Notes: generated from the sequence alone by a model not told the origin. A stretch of 64,000 bases of DNA from Pseudomonas psychrophila HA-4 (GCF_000282975.1 NZ_ALJC01000131.1:1-64000), one strand, 5' to 3'; positions 8,740 through 17,018 are shown, counted from the stretch's first letter. Numbers and translations: made by a program.

Positions 8740-10014
8740 TCAAGCCTCTTTTTTTTCTTCAGCGCCGCACTCAGCCATGCGGCGCACAAGAGAAGACAAA
8801 ACAGAGACCATTATTATCCATATGCCCCACTCTGAAAGTTCAGTGCTAAAAGGATGGAGCATCATCAAGAATGCGTAACCTGACGCACCTCCAAAAGCTG
8901 CAATAGCGTAAGCAATCGTCATCACCGATTTTTTATTAGCTAACCTAAAACCTCGAAGTCTCCACAAGAATATACAAATTGGAGAAAACATAAGTATAGA
9001 CATCCCTAGAAAGCCAACTACACCAATGTCGCCTATTGCGGAGAGGTAAGCATTATGCACCACCATAGGCTCACCATGAACTAGAGTAGTAGCCGTTCCA
9101 AACCCACATCCTAAAGGGATGCATTGTTCTGCATGTGATATGCCATCAACTAGCATCTGAGCACGCGTGGGGTCTCCCGCGGCCAATCGATTTAAGACTA
9201 AGGGTTCGCCGGACTGACTGAATGCAATAACGCCGCTAATGTAAACTAGGAATAGGCCAACACAACACATCAAAAACATAAAAGAAAAAAACATTACCCT
9301 CTTTGGGTTAATTCGCGCATACAGCACAACAAACATAACAATAATCATAGAGAGCATTAAAAAACCAGTTCGACTTGAGTCCATGAACAATAAATACATA
9401 GCACCGATCAGAGCGAACAGTGATAAAACTTTATTTTCCCCACCAAAAAACACACCAGCGATAATAAATCCTATGAAAAAAACTGATGTTTTCCACAGCA
9501 CGCCAGGATATGCGAAAACGCTACCTTGACGTCCATCACCAAAAATAATATACAAATCACGCAAAATATATTTCGACATTAAGAAAAATAACAACCCCAC
9601 CCCAATACAAATGACACTTATTAGGTACATCCTCCTTGCAGTAAAGTTCTCAGCATTCATATAAATACAAAAAAACATAATCGCAACACAAAGTATCTTT
9701 ACTCCCTGATAGAGGGTATAAGCACTTTCATTGGCGATACCGCTTAAGATAAACGATGCAAAAACTAGGAAAAAACCTACCAGATAAATAAATAATTCAA
9801 CTTCTATTTTACGGAAGTACATACACCCCGTCAAAAAGCACCCGACAGCAACCACCGTCCCCCAAGCAAGCCAATAGCCTATTGGACTGATTAAATATCT
9901 TAAATCCCCAACAACGATTAACAAACATGCGCATAGCACTACATAATATGGAGCAACGTAACTTTTCAAAACTCTCCCCTCAGAGCCCGCAGACCGAAAT
10001 AAATTTCGCCACAC
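8740..10014 (-). CDS. wzy: Wzy-type O-antigen polymerase (O-antigen ligase superfamily)
   Basis: A 424-residue polytopic membrane protein with 10-11 hydrophobic segments and a long periplasmic loop about residues 260-320. The loop holds GCGFGTATT followed by VVHNAYLSAIGDIGVVGFLG, a pattern seen in Wzy polymerases and WaaL ligases; DSSRTGFLML precedes it. Its place beside wzx inside the O-unit cluster favours polymerase over ligase. The GTG at 10014 is the longest start. A TTG at 9969 has a better ribosome site (GAGGGGAG five bases upstream) and may be the real one, giving 409 residues. The gene is clearly AT-rich. Confidence 0.85.
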   Translation of the reverse strand: MWRNLFRSAGSEGRVLKSYVAPYYVVLCACLLIVVGDLRYLISPIGYWLAWGTVVAVGCFLTGCMYFRKIEVELFIYLVGFFLVFASFILSGIANESAYTLYQGVKILCVAIMFFCIYMNAENFTARRMYLISVICIGVGLLFFLMSKYILRDLYIIFGDGRQGSVFAYPGVLWKTSVFFIGFIIAGVFFGGENKVLSLFALIGAMYLLFMDSSRTGFLMLSMIIVMFVVLYARINPKRVMFFSFMFLMCCVGLFLVYISGVIAFSQSGEPLVLNRLAAGDPTRAQMLVDGISHAEQCIPLGCGFGTATTLVHGEPMVVHNAYLSAIGDIGVVGFLGMSILMFSPICIFLWRLRGFRLANKKSVMTIAYAIAAFGGASGYAFLMMLHPFSTELSEWGIWIIMVSVLSSLVRRMAECGAEEKKEA

Positions 10015-10035
10015 TTAATATAAAAAAAGAAATAA

Positions 10036-10596
10036 TTACTCTTTGATCTGCTTCACAAATACTGGCGCAGCTTTATCTTTATCACTTAAACAATACTCAC
10101 TTAATATAGGCCACTGGATTCCCAGATACGTATCATTCCATAACACGCTGCGTTCTGAATCTTTATCGTAGTACTGAGTAACTTTATAGCTGACGTATGT
10201 ATCGTCTTTCAACGCTAAAAAACCATGTGCAAAACCTTCAGGAACCCATAACATCCTCTTATTTACGTCACTCAACTCGAGTGCAAACCATTCACCATAG
10301 GTAGACGAATCGGACCGTAAATCTACTGCTACATCAAAGACTGCGCCATGAGGAACACTGACTAGTTTGCCTTGAGCAAAGGGCGCCAATTGATAATGCA
10401 GCCCTCTAACAACTCCTTTTTTGGAACTCGATACATTATCTTGAACAAAGGACTCGGGCACCTCTAACTTTAGCGCCTGCAACCCAGTTCGAAACCGCCG
10501 CAAATTAAAACTCTCTAAAAACCAGCCACGTTCATCTTGGAAAACTTCAGGTTCGATGATCACTAGCCCTAAAATCGGCGTCGTAAGAAACTTCAT
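10036..10596 (-). CDS. rmlC: dTDP-4-dehydrorhamnose 3,5-epimerase
   Basis: A 186-residue cupin epimerase of normal length for the family. Landmarks are the N-terminal PEVFQDERGWFLESF, the catalytic-histidine segment VVRGLHYQ, VDLRSDSSTYGEW and WVPEGFAHGF. It epimerises C3 and C5 of dTDP-4-keto-6-deoxyglucose on the way to dTDP-L-rhamnose. The ATG overlaps the rmlA stop by four bases (ATGA), so the two are coupled. The partner genes rmlB and rmlD are not in this window, so they must lie elsewhere if dTDP-rhamnose is made. Confidence 0.95.
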   Translation of the reverse strand: MKFLTTPILGLVIIEPEVFQDERGWFLESFNLRRFRTGLQALKLEVPESFVQDNVSSSKKGVVRGLHYQLAPFAQGKLVSVPHGAVFDVAVDLRSDSSTYGEWFALELSDVNKRMLWVPEGFAHGFLALKDDTYVSYKVTQYYDKDSERSVLWNDTYLGIQWPILSEYCLSDKDKAAPVFVKQIKE

Positions 10597-11486
10597 GTAA
10601 CACGCCTTTCGGACAATAAACGCAAAAGGTAGCGTCCATAACTTGTCTTTTTAAACTTCTCTGCTTGCTGAGCTAACTGCGTTGAAGTAATCCAGCCAGA
10701 ATTAAATGCAATCTCTTCAAGGCAAGCAATTTTCAAACCTTGTCGCTGTTCAATTGTTCGAACAAAACAACTGGCTTCAAGCAGAGATTCATGCGTACCC
10801 GTATCTAGCCACGCGAAACCACGCCCCAACACTTCAACCGTCAAACTATTTTGCTCAAGGTAAATGCAGTTGATATCAGTAATTTCTAGCTCGCCACGCG
10901 CTGAGGGCTTAATGTTCTTGGCCATATCTACGACCTTATTGTCATAAAAGTACAGGCCTGCTACAACATAGTTCGATTTTGGTTTTTGCGGCTTTTCCTC
11001 AATGCTTACCACATGCCCAGTGCTGTCGAATTCAACCACACCAAAATGTTCAGGATCAGAAACGTGATAACCGAATACAGTGGCGCCAGAGGTTTTTGAC
11101 ATGGCAGCTTTTAAGCTTTCTGAAAAATAATGCCCATAGAAAATATTGTCACCAAGGATCATGCAGACCGAATGACTGCCAATGAATGCCTCCCCAATGA
11201 TAAAGGCTTGTGCCAAACCTCCTGGGGTCGGCTGCTGCGCATAACTCAGCTGAATGCCGTACTGGCTACCGTCACCCAATAGTTTTTGGAAGCTGGGTAA
11301 ATCTTCAGGTGTTGAAATAATTAATATTTCGCGAATACCCGCCAACATGAGTACTGACAGCGGATAGAAAATCATGGGCTTATCATAAATAGGTAGCATC
11401 TGCTTGGACACGCCAAGCGTCAGAGGATGCAAACGTGTACCTGCACCGCCAGCGAGGATGATGCCTTTACGTTGGAAGGTGGTCAT
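10593..11486 (-). CDS. rmlA: Glucose-1-phosphate thymidylyltransferase
   Basis: A 297-residue nucleotidyltransferase that makes dTDP-glucose from dTTP and glucose-1-phosphate. The signature GIILAGGAGTRLHP opens the protein, followed by KPMIFYPLSVLMLAGI, LGDNIFYGH and the C-terminal LDTGTHESLLEA, all normal for RmlA. The ATG at 11486 (AAGGA upstream) gives a family-typical length; an ATG at 11513 with AGGAAG upstream is an alternative. It is the first gene after the ops element and so leads the O-antigen operon. Confidence 0.95.
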   Translation of the reverse strand: MTTFQRKGIILAGGAGTRLHPLTLGVSKQMLPIYDKPMIFYPLSVLMLAGIREILIISTPEDLPSFQKLLGDGSQYGIQLSYAQQPTPGGLAQAFIIGEAFIGSHSVCMILGDNIFYGHYFSESLKAAMSKTSGATVFGYHVSDPEHFGVVEFDSTGHVVSIEEKPQKPKSNYVVAGLYFYDNKVVDMAKNIKPSARGELEITDINCIYLEQNSLTVEVLGRGFAWLDTGTHESLLEASCFVRTIEQRQGLKIACLEEIAFNSGWITSTQLAQQAEKFKKTSYGRYLLRLLSERRVT

Positions 11487-11566
11487 GTCGCTGCTGGCTT
11501 CCTTAATTTTCATGCTTGCTCTTCCTGTACCAACCGGCACTGAGTTGAGTTCTGCATTAAAAAAAA

Positions 11567-11578
11567 CACGCTACCGCC
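11567..11578 (-). promoter_or_regulatory. ops element (RfaH recruitment site) in the O-antigen operon leader
   Basis: On the minus strand the sequence reads GGCGGTAGCGTG, an exact match to the enterobacterial ops/JUMPstart core. It is preceded by two extra Gs and followed by a T run. In E. coli this motif pauses RNA polymerase and its exposed non-template strand recruits RfaH, which then suppresses termination through long surface-polysaccharide operons. Here it lies about 80 bases upstream of the rmlA start and about 70 bases downstream of the rfaH stop, in the right orientation to act on the whole rmlA-to-wbpM run. Confidence 0.88.
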
Positions 11579-11649
11579 CCAGGATTTATCGTTGATTCCC
11601 TGAGAACGGTTTTCATTATTGTTTGTTCAGACCGCAGCCTTAGGCTGAT

Positions 11650-12177
11650 TTATCGAGTCGTAATACTCGCTAACGGCAAACTGATCTGTTGCTGACGGTT
11701 CATTAGGTTGATAAGCAGAATGACCCTTTCTTCGCCGTCCATGGACATGAATATGGACTCAATACCTGCGAAGCCTTGATCAAGGATGGTGACTTTGTCA
11801 CCCGCGTTAAACGTAGAGATGATGTGCGTGTCAGCACGCGATTGCAGTTGAATGATCAACTCGTGACTGACGGCCAATGGTCGTCCTCCAAAAGCAACAA
11901 CCCGAGCGACTCCGCGGGTTGAACGCAAGGGAGCCCAATTGGCGCCTTCCGGCATATATATAAATAGGTAGCCTGGAAATAATGACTCTTGAACGCAGCT
12001 CATTTGGCCACGTTGCACCTTTTCACGCCGGCAAACCGGGCGTGAACATTCATAGCCTTGTCGCTCGAGGTTTTCCTCTGCACGTTCGTCTTGTCTGGGC
12101 TTGCATTGCACCAGGAACCAGTCGCCAGATTTCGGCACGATAGGGTCGCGGGGGGCTGTGGTGTTTGTTATGTGCAT
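11650..12177 (-). CDS. rfaH: Transcription antitermination protein RfaH (NusG paralogue)
   Basis: A 175-residue NusG-family protein. The NGN domain (about residues 18-115) starts GDWFLVQCKPRQDERAEENL and includes ESLFPGYLFIYMP; the KOW-type C-terminal domain (125-175) holds FNAGDKVTILDQGFAG. RfaH binds RNA polymerase paused at ops and carries it through polar regions of O-antigen operons. The assignment to RfaH rather than NusG rests on the length, the diverged C-terminal domain and, mainly, the exact ops element just downstream. The ribosome site at the ATG (12177) is weak. No clear terminator follows, so read-through into the O-antigen operon is possible. Confidence 0.93.
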   Translation of the reverse strand: MHITNTTAPRDPIVPKSGDWFLVQCKPRQDERAEENLERQGYECSRPVCRREKVQRGQMSCVQESLFPGYLFIYMPEGANWAPLRSTRGVARVVAFGGRPLAVSHELIIQLQSRADTHIISTFNAGDKVTILDQGFAGIESIFMSMDGEERVILLINLMNRQQQISLPLASITTR

Positions 12178-12262
12178 GGGTAATTCATTAATGGGTTCGT
12201 CCGTGTCTTACCATTGTGCGGCGCTTGTGCAAATGGCAAGCAACTGGTTCTTTTCATGACAG

Positions 12263-13725
12263 CTACTGGAATCCCAGAGGCGCCTTCAAATTTGTCGGAA
12301 TTTGCAGATCGACAACTTTATTTCGAGCCTGATATAGGCCCAACAGTTCCTTCGCCAATGCATACCTTGCCGGCTCATCGCCATGAACCAAGCGTATCTC
12401 TTCGGGCCACTGCTCCATACCAGAAACAAAATTTAGCAAGTCCTGCTGATCGGCATGAGCAGAATACCCTCCCAAAGTACTAATGCCAGCACGGATAATA
12501 CAGCGCTTACCCTCCAATTCAATAAAACCACCTGACGGAGCATATTTTTGTATTAGCGCACCGGGCGTGCCCCTAGCCTGATAGCCCGTAAAAAGTACAT
12601 TGTGCCTTGGGTCAGCCAACATGGCTTTCAGATAGTTCACTATGCGACCGCTGGTGCACATGCCACTGGCCGCTATTACGATCGCAGGCCGCCCCGTGTT
12701 AGCCAGATACTCGACGGTCTGCATGTACTTGACGTGGCTGTCGATCATTATCAGTTGCTTGAAATGCAAGGGCTTGCGCCCCACGGCAAGTCGTTTTTGT
12801 GCTTCTACACCCCAAAAGCTATCCAATTCACGATAGACCTCGGTTAGGCGGCTTGCCAACGGAGAGTCAAGAATGATTGGCAATTGAGGCCAAGTGACAG
12901 GTAGAAACTGATCTGGCACAGGAATAGGCGACCCAGGGTCGAAGATTGATTTTCGATGCAGAATATCTTCGATTTCGTAAAGCAACTCTTGAGTGCGTCC
13001 AATGCTGAACGCTGGAATTAATAATGTCCCGTGATCAGCTAGCGCTCGATCAATAGCGCTTTCCAATCGTTTGTGACGAGTTGAGCGATTTTCATGAACG
13101 CGGTTGCCGTAAGTGCTCTCCAGAATCAGTACATCGGCGCGTCTTGGGGAACACGCGCCAAGCAGAAGTGGTGTATGTGGTGCCCCCAAGCCACCTGAAA
13201 ACACAATTCGACGCTCCAAACCGGTATTTGGGTACACTAGGTCGCATTCTACATAGGCGGAACCGAGTATATGCCCTGCTCTTTGCAGGCGAATCTTAGC
13301 TTGCAGGGTCTCTGCTTGCTGAATGCTGAACCAATGGTCGAATGGCAGCGCGATGATTTGCTGGTGGAGGCGTCGCAGGTACCGCTCTATTTTTTTGGCT
13401 CGCGGCTAAACTCAAGCCTGAATGCGTCTTCAAGGACTAACGGCAGCAATTTGGCCGAAGGTTCGCTACACAAGATAGGTCCAGTAAATCCCGCAGCTAG
13501 CAAGTAAGGAATGCGCCCTACATGGTCAGCATGAACATGAGTAATGAGCAGGGCTTTTATACCCTCGATTGAAAAATTTATTTGTGGAAGCCGTACTCGC
13601 TCATCACTGCCTTGAAATAAACCACAGTCGATTAGAAGACTGCTGTGAGCGCTCATCTCAAGTTGATGACAAGAGCCTGTGACGCCGGCGATCGCGCCAT
13701 GATGCCTAATAGTGGGATACGGCAT
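12263..13725 (-). pseudogene. MBL-fold/beta-CASP metallohydrolase, frameshifted and lacking a metal ligand
   Basis: Two reading frames together encode one beta-CASP metallo-hydrolase with an RNA-specificity domain (about 487 residues). The first part runs from 13725 (MPYPTIRHHG) to a TAG at 13387-13389 and holds HVHADH. The second part continues in the -1 frame from IERYLRRL and holds GHILGSA, ESTYGNR and GYSAHADQ. The break is at A7 followed directly by TAG; one more A would restore the frame. Independently, the metal-bridging Asp of motif 4 (family SGDLG) is Gly here (SGGLG, GGC). Two defects argue for a decaying gene; ribosomal slippage at A AAA AAA is the alternative for the first. It lies between lapA-like and rfaH, a usual place for this gene in Pseudomonas O-antigen loci. 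Confidence 0.85.
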
Positions 13726-14270
13726 CTTCTTGCCCTCGCCAAAGCCTCGCACCGAGGCAACGTCCTCACAAAATATTACTGGGGTCTTACAAGCTGCGGC
13801 ATCCACCAACTAGCCCTTTAAGCAACCCATAAAATTAAACGGAAGTTACCAAGCAGAAGCAGGCAAAAGCAGAGAGAGACGTTGATGCCACATCGCCTAA
13901 AAGAAAGCGAAGACATCGGCTTCAGAGAATTAGCCGGCGCCTGGTGTGCGGGAGAGACTGTTCATGTACATAGCCTGCCCCGGAGATTAATAGCTCGTAC
14001 GTATTCAGAGATATACAAGCATGTTTGTGATTATTTAGAATTTCGCACAAACCGAAGATACCACTGAAGAAGCACGGCATTAACTGACAATCGGGAACTG
14101 CGCGCATCTTACTGGCATCATAAAACAATAAGCAGAAGACAAGGCCTGAACGGGCGTAGGAAGCTTCTTGGCTCACTGCTGTGCGCCAGCCCCCCCCCAA
14201 CCAATGAGCCAAATCCAAAGCTTGTTCAGGCTACCTTTATGCAAATTCAGCAGAAAGGTCTGTCGATTTT
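13726..14270. other. 545-base gap at the O-antigen locus edge, no gene seen
   Basis: No convincing coding sequence occurs on either strand; the short frames present match nothing I recognise. It includes a run of nine Cs at 14190-14198. In many pseudomonads a wzz chain-length regulator gene lies near here between ihfB/lapA and the O-antigen genes; none is present. It could be remnant sequence from exchange of the O-antigen cassette, but I can see no IS ends or repeats. Confidence 0.6.
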
Positions 14271-14519
14271 TTATGAATTCAACAGATTGCGCTTTAACTT
14301 AGCCGTCTTGCGCTTATAAGCAACAAAGCCCATTGCAGGCCCAATCGCCATGCCAAGCAACAACGCACCTATAAAGAACAGCGATGCAGGCAGCTCAGGT
14401 GAGCTCAATCCGAGAAAAACCAATGAAGTGGGCTGCTGGTTTTCGAGGATAAAAATCACCGTCCCGAAAATCACGACCAATGCAAACGCCACCAGAACTG
14501 CACGCTTAAAGCTACTCAT
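14271..14519 (-). CDS. LapA-family (DUF1049) small inner-membrane protein
   Basis: An 82-residue protein with two membrane helices (residues 7-26 and 40-65) and a basic tail (YKRKTAKLKRNLL). The pattern is that of the LapA/DUF1049 family, which in E. coli works with LapB in controlling LPS assembly through LpxC turnover. It follows ihfB by 24 bases on the same strand, a linkage found across gamma-proteobacteria. No lapB is nearby, so an LPS role is inferred from the family only. Confidence 0.85.
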   Translation of the reverse strand: MSSFKRAVLVAFALVVIFGTVIFILENQQPTSLVFLGLSSPELPASLFFIGALLLGMAIGPAMGFVAYKRKTAKLKRNLLNS

Positions 14520-14543
14520 GAGTAACTCCTGCCTCCCTAAGGA

Positions 14544-14840
14544 TTAAATATCGTCTTCCTCGTCTTCGTTCACTCGATCCCTAAGCTCCTTGCCCGGCTT
14601 GAAATGAGGAACAAATTTACCGTCGAGACTTACTGATTGACCGGTCTTTGGGTTGCGACCAACCCGAGGTGCCCGGTAGTGCAACGAAAAACTACCAAAG
14701 CCACGGATCTCGATTCGATCTCCGGTCGCCAGACACTGTGACATTTGTTCAAGCATGGTCTTGATAGCTAACTCCACATCCTTGGATGAGAGTAGCCCTT
14801 GATGGGTGACAATTCGTTCGATCAACTCCGACTTCGTCAT
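14544..14840 (-). CDS. ihfB: Integration host factor subunit beta
   Basis: A 98-residue HU/IHF-family DNA-bending protein. The beta-arm signature GRNPKTGQSVSL and the flanking FGSFSLHYRAPR are characteristic, and the C-terminus is acidic (NEDEEDDI). With IhfA it bends DNA at specific sites in nucleoid organisation, transcription and recombination. The start has a good ribosome site (AAGGGA). It lies downstream of rpsA as in other gamma-proteobacteria and marks one border of the O-antigen locus. Confidence 0.97.
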   Translation of the reverse strand: MTKSELIERIVTHQGLLSSKDVELAIKTMLEQMSQCLATGDRIEIRGFGSFSLHYRAPRVGRNPKTGQSVSLDGKFVPHFKPGKELRDRVNEDEEDDI

Positions 14841-15206
14841 ATTTTTCCCTTCTTTTTCAAGCAGCTAGATCAGCGCTTCAAAGGTTTTAGCATGATCGAA
14901 TGAATTTGAACAGCCCAGATCTTGACTTATCTTTGCAGACCACTGGGCAATTGCTCATGTACGCCCGGCGCACTTAAAAACCATCACTCCAAGGTTTAGC
15001 CCACCACCAGGCTGCCATATATGCGTACAGAGAGGCGCTGACAGGCAACTGAGGTAGAGCCCGTGTATAGGAGCCGAATACTACAAAAGTCGCCAGCATC
15101 GCCCCATACTGGCTCTGCATGCTATCCGTCTAGATCGGGCCAAACTCAAATCACAGGGCACAAAAAAGGGCGACCTAAGTCGCCCTTTTTTATGGTCAAT
15201 CAGAAC
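14841..15206. other. ihfB upstream region
   Basis: A 366-base gap between ihfB and rpsA. It holds the rpsA terminator at 15162-15191 and, by position, an ihfB promoter that I cannot define exactly. No coding sequence or repeat was recognised. Confidence 0.6.
15162..15191 (-). terminator. rpsA terminator
   Basis: A strong symmetric hairpin (GGGCGAC / GTCGCCC, short CTAA-type loop) flanked by six As and six or more Ts, 15 bases after the rpsA stop. In the minus direction it is a standard intrinsic terminator that separates rpsA from ihfB; by symmetry it could also work on the other strand. Confidence 0.9.
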
Positions 15207-16901
15207 TTAGTTCTGTTTTTCCATTTGTGCACGCAGCAGGTCGCCCAAAGTGGTCGGACCAGCAGCAATGTCAGAGGTGGCTGGCTTGTCGCGCAGGCTC
15301 TGGATTGCTTCTTTCTCTTCAGCATCATCTTTCGACTTGATGGAGAGTTGGATTACGCGGCTTTTGCGGTCAACGCTGATGATCTTGGCTTCTACTTCTT
15401 CGCCTTCTTTCAGAACGTTACGTGCGTCTTCAACGCGGTCACGGCTGATTTCGGAGGCTTTCAGAGTTGCTTCGATATCGTTGGCCAGAGTGATGATGGC
15501 GCCTTTAGCGTCAACTTCTTTCACGATGCCCTTAACGATTGCGCCTTTGTCGTTCTCTTGTACGTACTCGGAGAACGGATCGCTTTCCAACTGCTTGATA
15601 CCCAGGGAGATGCGCTCACGCTCTGGATCAACAGACAGGATAACGGTGTCAAGCTCGTCGCCCTTCTTGAAACGACGTACGGCTTCTTCGCCCACTTCGT
15701 TCCAGGAGATGTCGGACAGGTGAACCAGGCCGTCGATGCCGCCGTCCAGACCAATGAAGATACCGAAATCGGTGATCGACTTGATGGTGCCGGAGATTTT
15801 ATCGCCCTTGTTGAACTGGCCAGAGAAATCTTCCCATGGGTTAGATTTGCACTGCTTGATGCCCAGGGAGATACGACGACGCTCTTCGTCGATGTCCAGA
15901 ACCATAACTTCCACTTCGTCGCCGACTTGTACGACTTTCGAAGGGTGGATGTTTTTGTTGGTCCAGTCCATTTCGGAAACGTGTACCAAACCTTCAACGC
16001 CTTCTTCCAGCTCAGCGAAGCAGCCGTAGTCGGTCAGGTTGGTTACACGAGCGGTAACGCGAGTGCTTTCTGGGTAACGGGCTTTGATAGCAACCCATGG
16101 ATCTTCGCCCAGTTGCTTCAGGCCCAGGGAAACACGATTGCGTTCGCGATCGTACTTCAGCACCTTTACATCGATCTCGTCGCCAACGTTGACGATTTCG
16201 GAAGGATGCTTGATACGCTTCCAAGCCATGTCGGTAATGTGCAGCAGGCCATCCACGCCACCCAGGTCGACGAATGCGCCGTAGTCGGTGAGGTTTTTGA
16301 CGATACCTTTGACTTGCTGACCTTCTTGCAAGGATTCCAGCAGAGCTTCACGCTCAGCCGAGTTCTCTGCTTCAAGCACGCTACGACGCGAAACAACAAC
16401 GTTGTTACGCTTCTGGTCAAGCTTGATGACCTTGAATTCCAGCTCTTTGCCTTCCAGGTGCGTAGTGTCGCGCACTGGACGAACGTCAACCAGAGAACCT
16501 GGCAGGAACGCACGGATGCCGTTAACGTCGACAGTGAAGCCGCCTTTAACCTTACCGTTGATAACGCCCTTGACCACTTCTTCAGCTGCGAAGGCTGCTT
16601 CCAGAACGATCCAGCACTCAGCGCGCTTGGCTTTTTCACGGGACAGTTTGGTTTCGCCAAAGCCGTCTTCGACCGCGTCCAGCGCAACGTGAACTTCATC
16701 ACCGATGTTGATGTTCAGTTCGCCAGCGTCGTTGTGGAACTGTTCCAGCGGGATGAGGCCTTCAGACTTCAAACCAGCGTGAACGGTAACCCAACCAGCT
16801 TGGTAATCGATATCAACGATGATAGCGGTGATGATAGAGCCAGCCTGAAGATTCAGGGTTTTTAGGCTTTCTTCAAAGAGTTCTGCAAAGCTTTCGCTCA
16901 T
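15207..16901 (-). CDS. rpsA: 30S ribosomal protein S1
   Basis: A 564-residue protein with six S1 RNA-binding repeats. Repeats 1-2 bind the ribosome and repeats 3-6 bind mRNA (for example GAFVDLGGVDGLLHITDM, GCFAELEEGVEGLVHVSEM and GIFIGLDGGIDGLVHLSDI). It recruits mRNAs with weak or structured leaders to the 30S subunit. The gene follows cmk on the same strand, the conserved cmk-rpsA-ihfB order. The strong codon bias explains a long spurious open frame on the opposite strand. The start is preceded by CAGGAATTAAA and by two hairpins that may serve autoregulation. Confidence 0.98.
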   Translation of the reverse strand: MSESFAELFEESLKTLNLQAGSIITAIIVDIDYQAGWVTVHAGLKSEGLIPLEQFHNDAGELNINIGDEVHVALDAVEDGFGETKLSREKAKRAECWIVLEAAFAAEEVVKGVINGKVKGGFTVDVNGIRAFLPGSLVDVRPVRDTTHLEGKELEFKVIKLDQKRNNVVVSRRSVLEAENSAEREALLESLQEGQQVKGIVKNLTDYGAFVDLGGVDGLLHITDMAWKRIKHPSEIVNVGDEIDVKVLKYDRERNRVSLGLKQLGEDPWVAIKARYPESTRVTARVTNLTDYGCFAELEEGVEGLVHVSEMDWTNKNIHPSKVVQVGDEVEVMVLDIDEERRRISLGIKQCKSNPWEDFSGQFNKGDKISGTIKSITDFGIFIGLDGGIDGLVHLSDISWNEVGEEAVRRFKKGDELDTVILSVDPERERISLGIKQLESDPFSEYVQENDKGAIVKGIVKEVDAKGAIITLANDIEATLKASEISRDRVEDARNVLKEGEEVEAKIISVDRKSRVIQLSIKSKDDAEEKEAIQSLRDKPATSDIAAGPTTLGDLLRAQMEKQN

Positions 16902-16914
16902 TTTAATTCCTGTT

Positions 16915-16964
16915 GATCAAGGGCGAAGGAATACGCCCATCTGCCACATTCCAGACAATGTGGG
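16915..16964 (-). promoter_or_regulatory. Structured rpsA leader, possible S1 autoregulatory region
   Basis: Just upstream of rpsA two stem-loops follow each other on the minus strand: CCACATT/AATGTGG with a six-base loop (16944-16963) and GGGCG/CGCCC (16921-16938). Gamma-proteobacterial rpsA leaders are known to fold into consecutive hairpins that let S1 repress its own translation. The resemblance is structural only. Confidence 0.45.
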
Positions 16965-16973
16965 TTACGTTCA

Positions 16974-17018
16974 TATAAAAGAAGGCGCGCAGGACTATTT
17001 CTGGTCTCCTGCACGCGC
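16974..17018 (-). terminator. Hairpin after cmk, probable terminator or attenuator
   Basis: An imperfect hairpin, GCGCGTGCAGGA pairing with TCCTGCGCGC, is followed on the minus strand by TTCTTTTATA, seven bases past the cmk stop. It probably ends or attenuates transcription from the amino-acid operon before rpsA. Confidence 0.6.

Noticed and set aside
13882..14218. Small open frames on both strands in the gap beside lapA
   Set aside because: They lack ribosome sites and family resemblance, and overlap each other on opposite strands.
15063..16865. 600-codon open frame on the plus strand
   Set aside because: It is antisense to rpsA and open only because of the strong codon bias of rpsA; the protein looks like nothing known and lacks a ribosome site.
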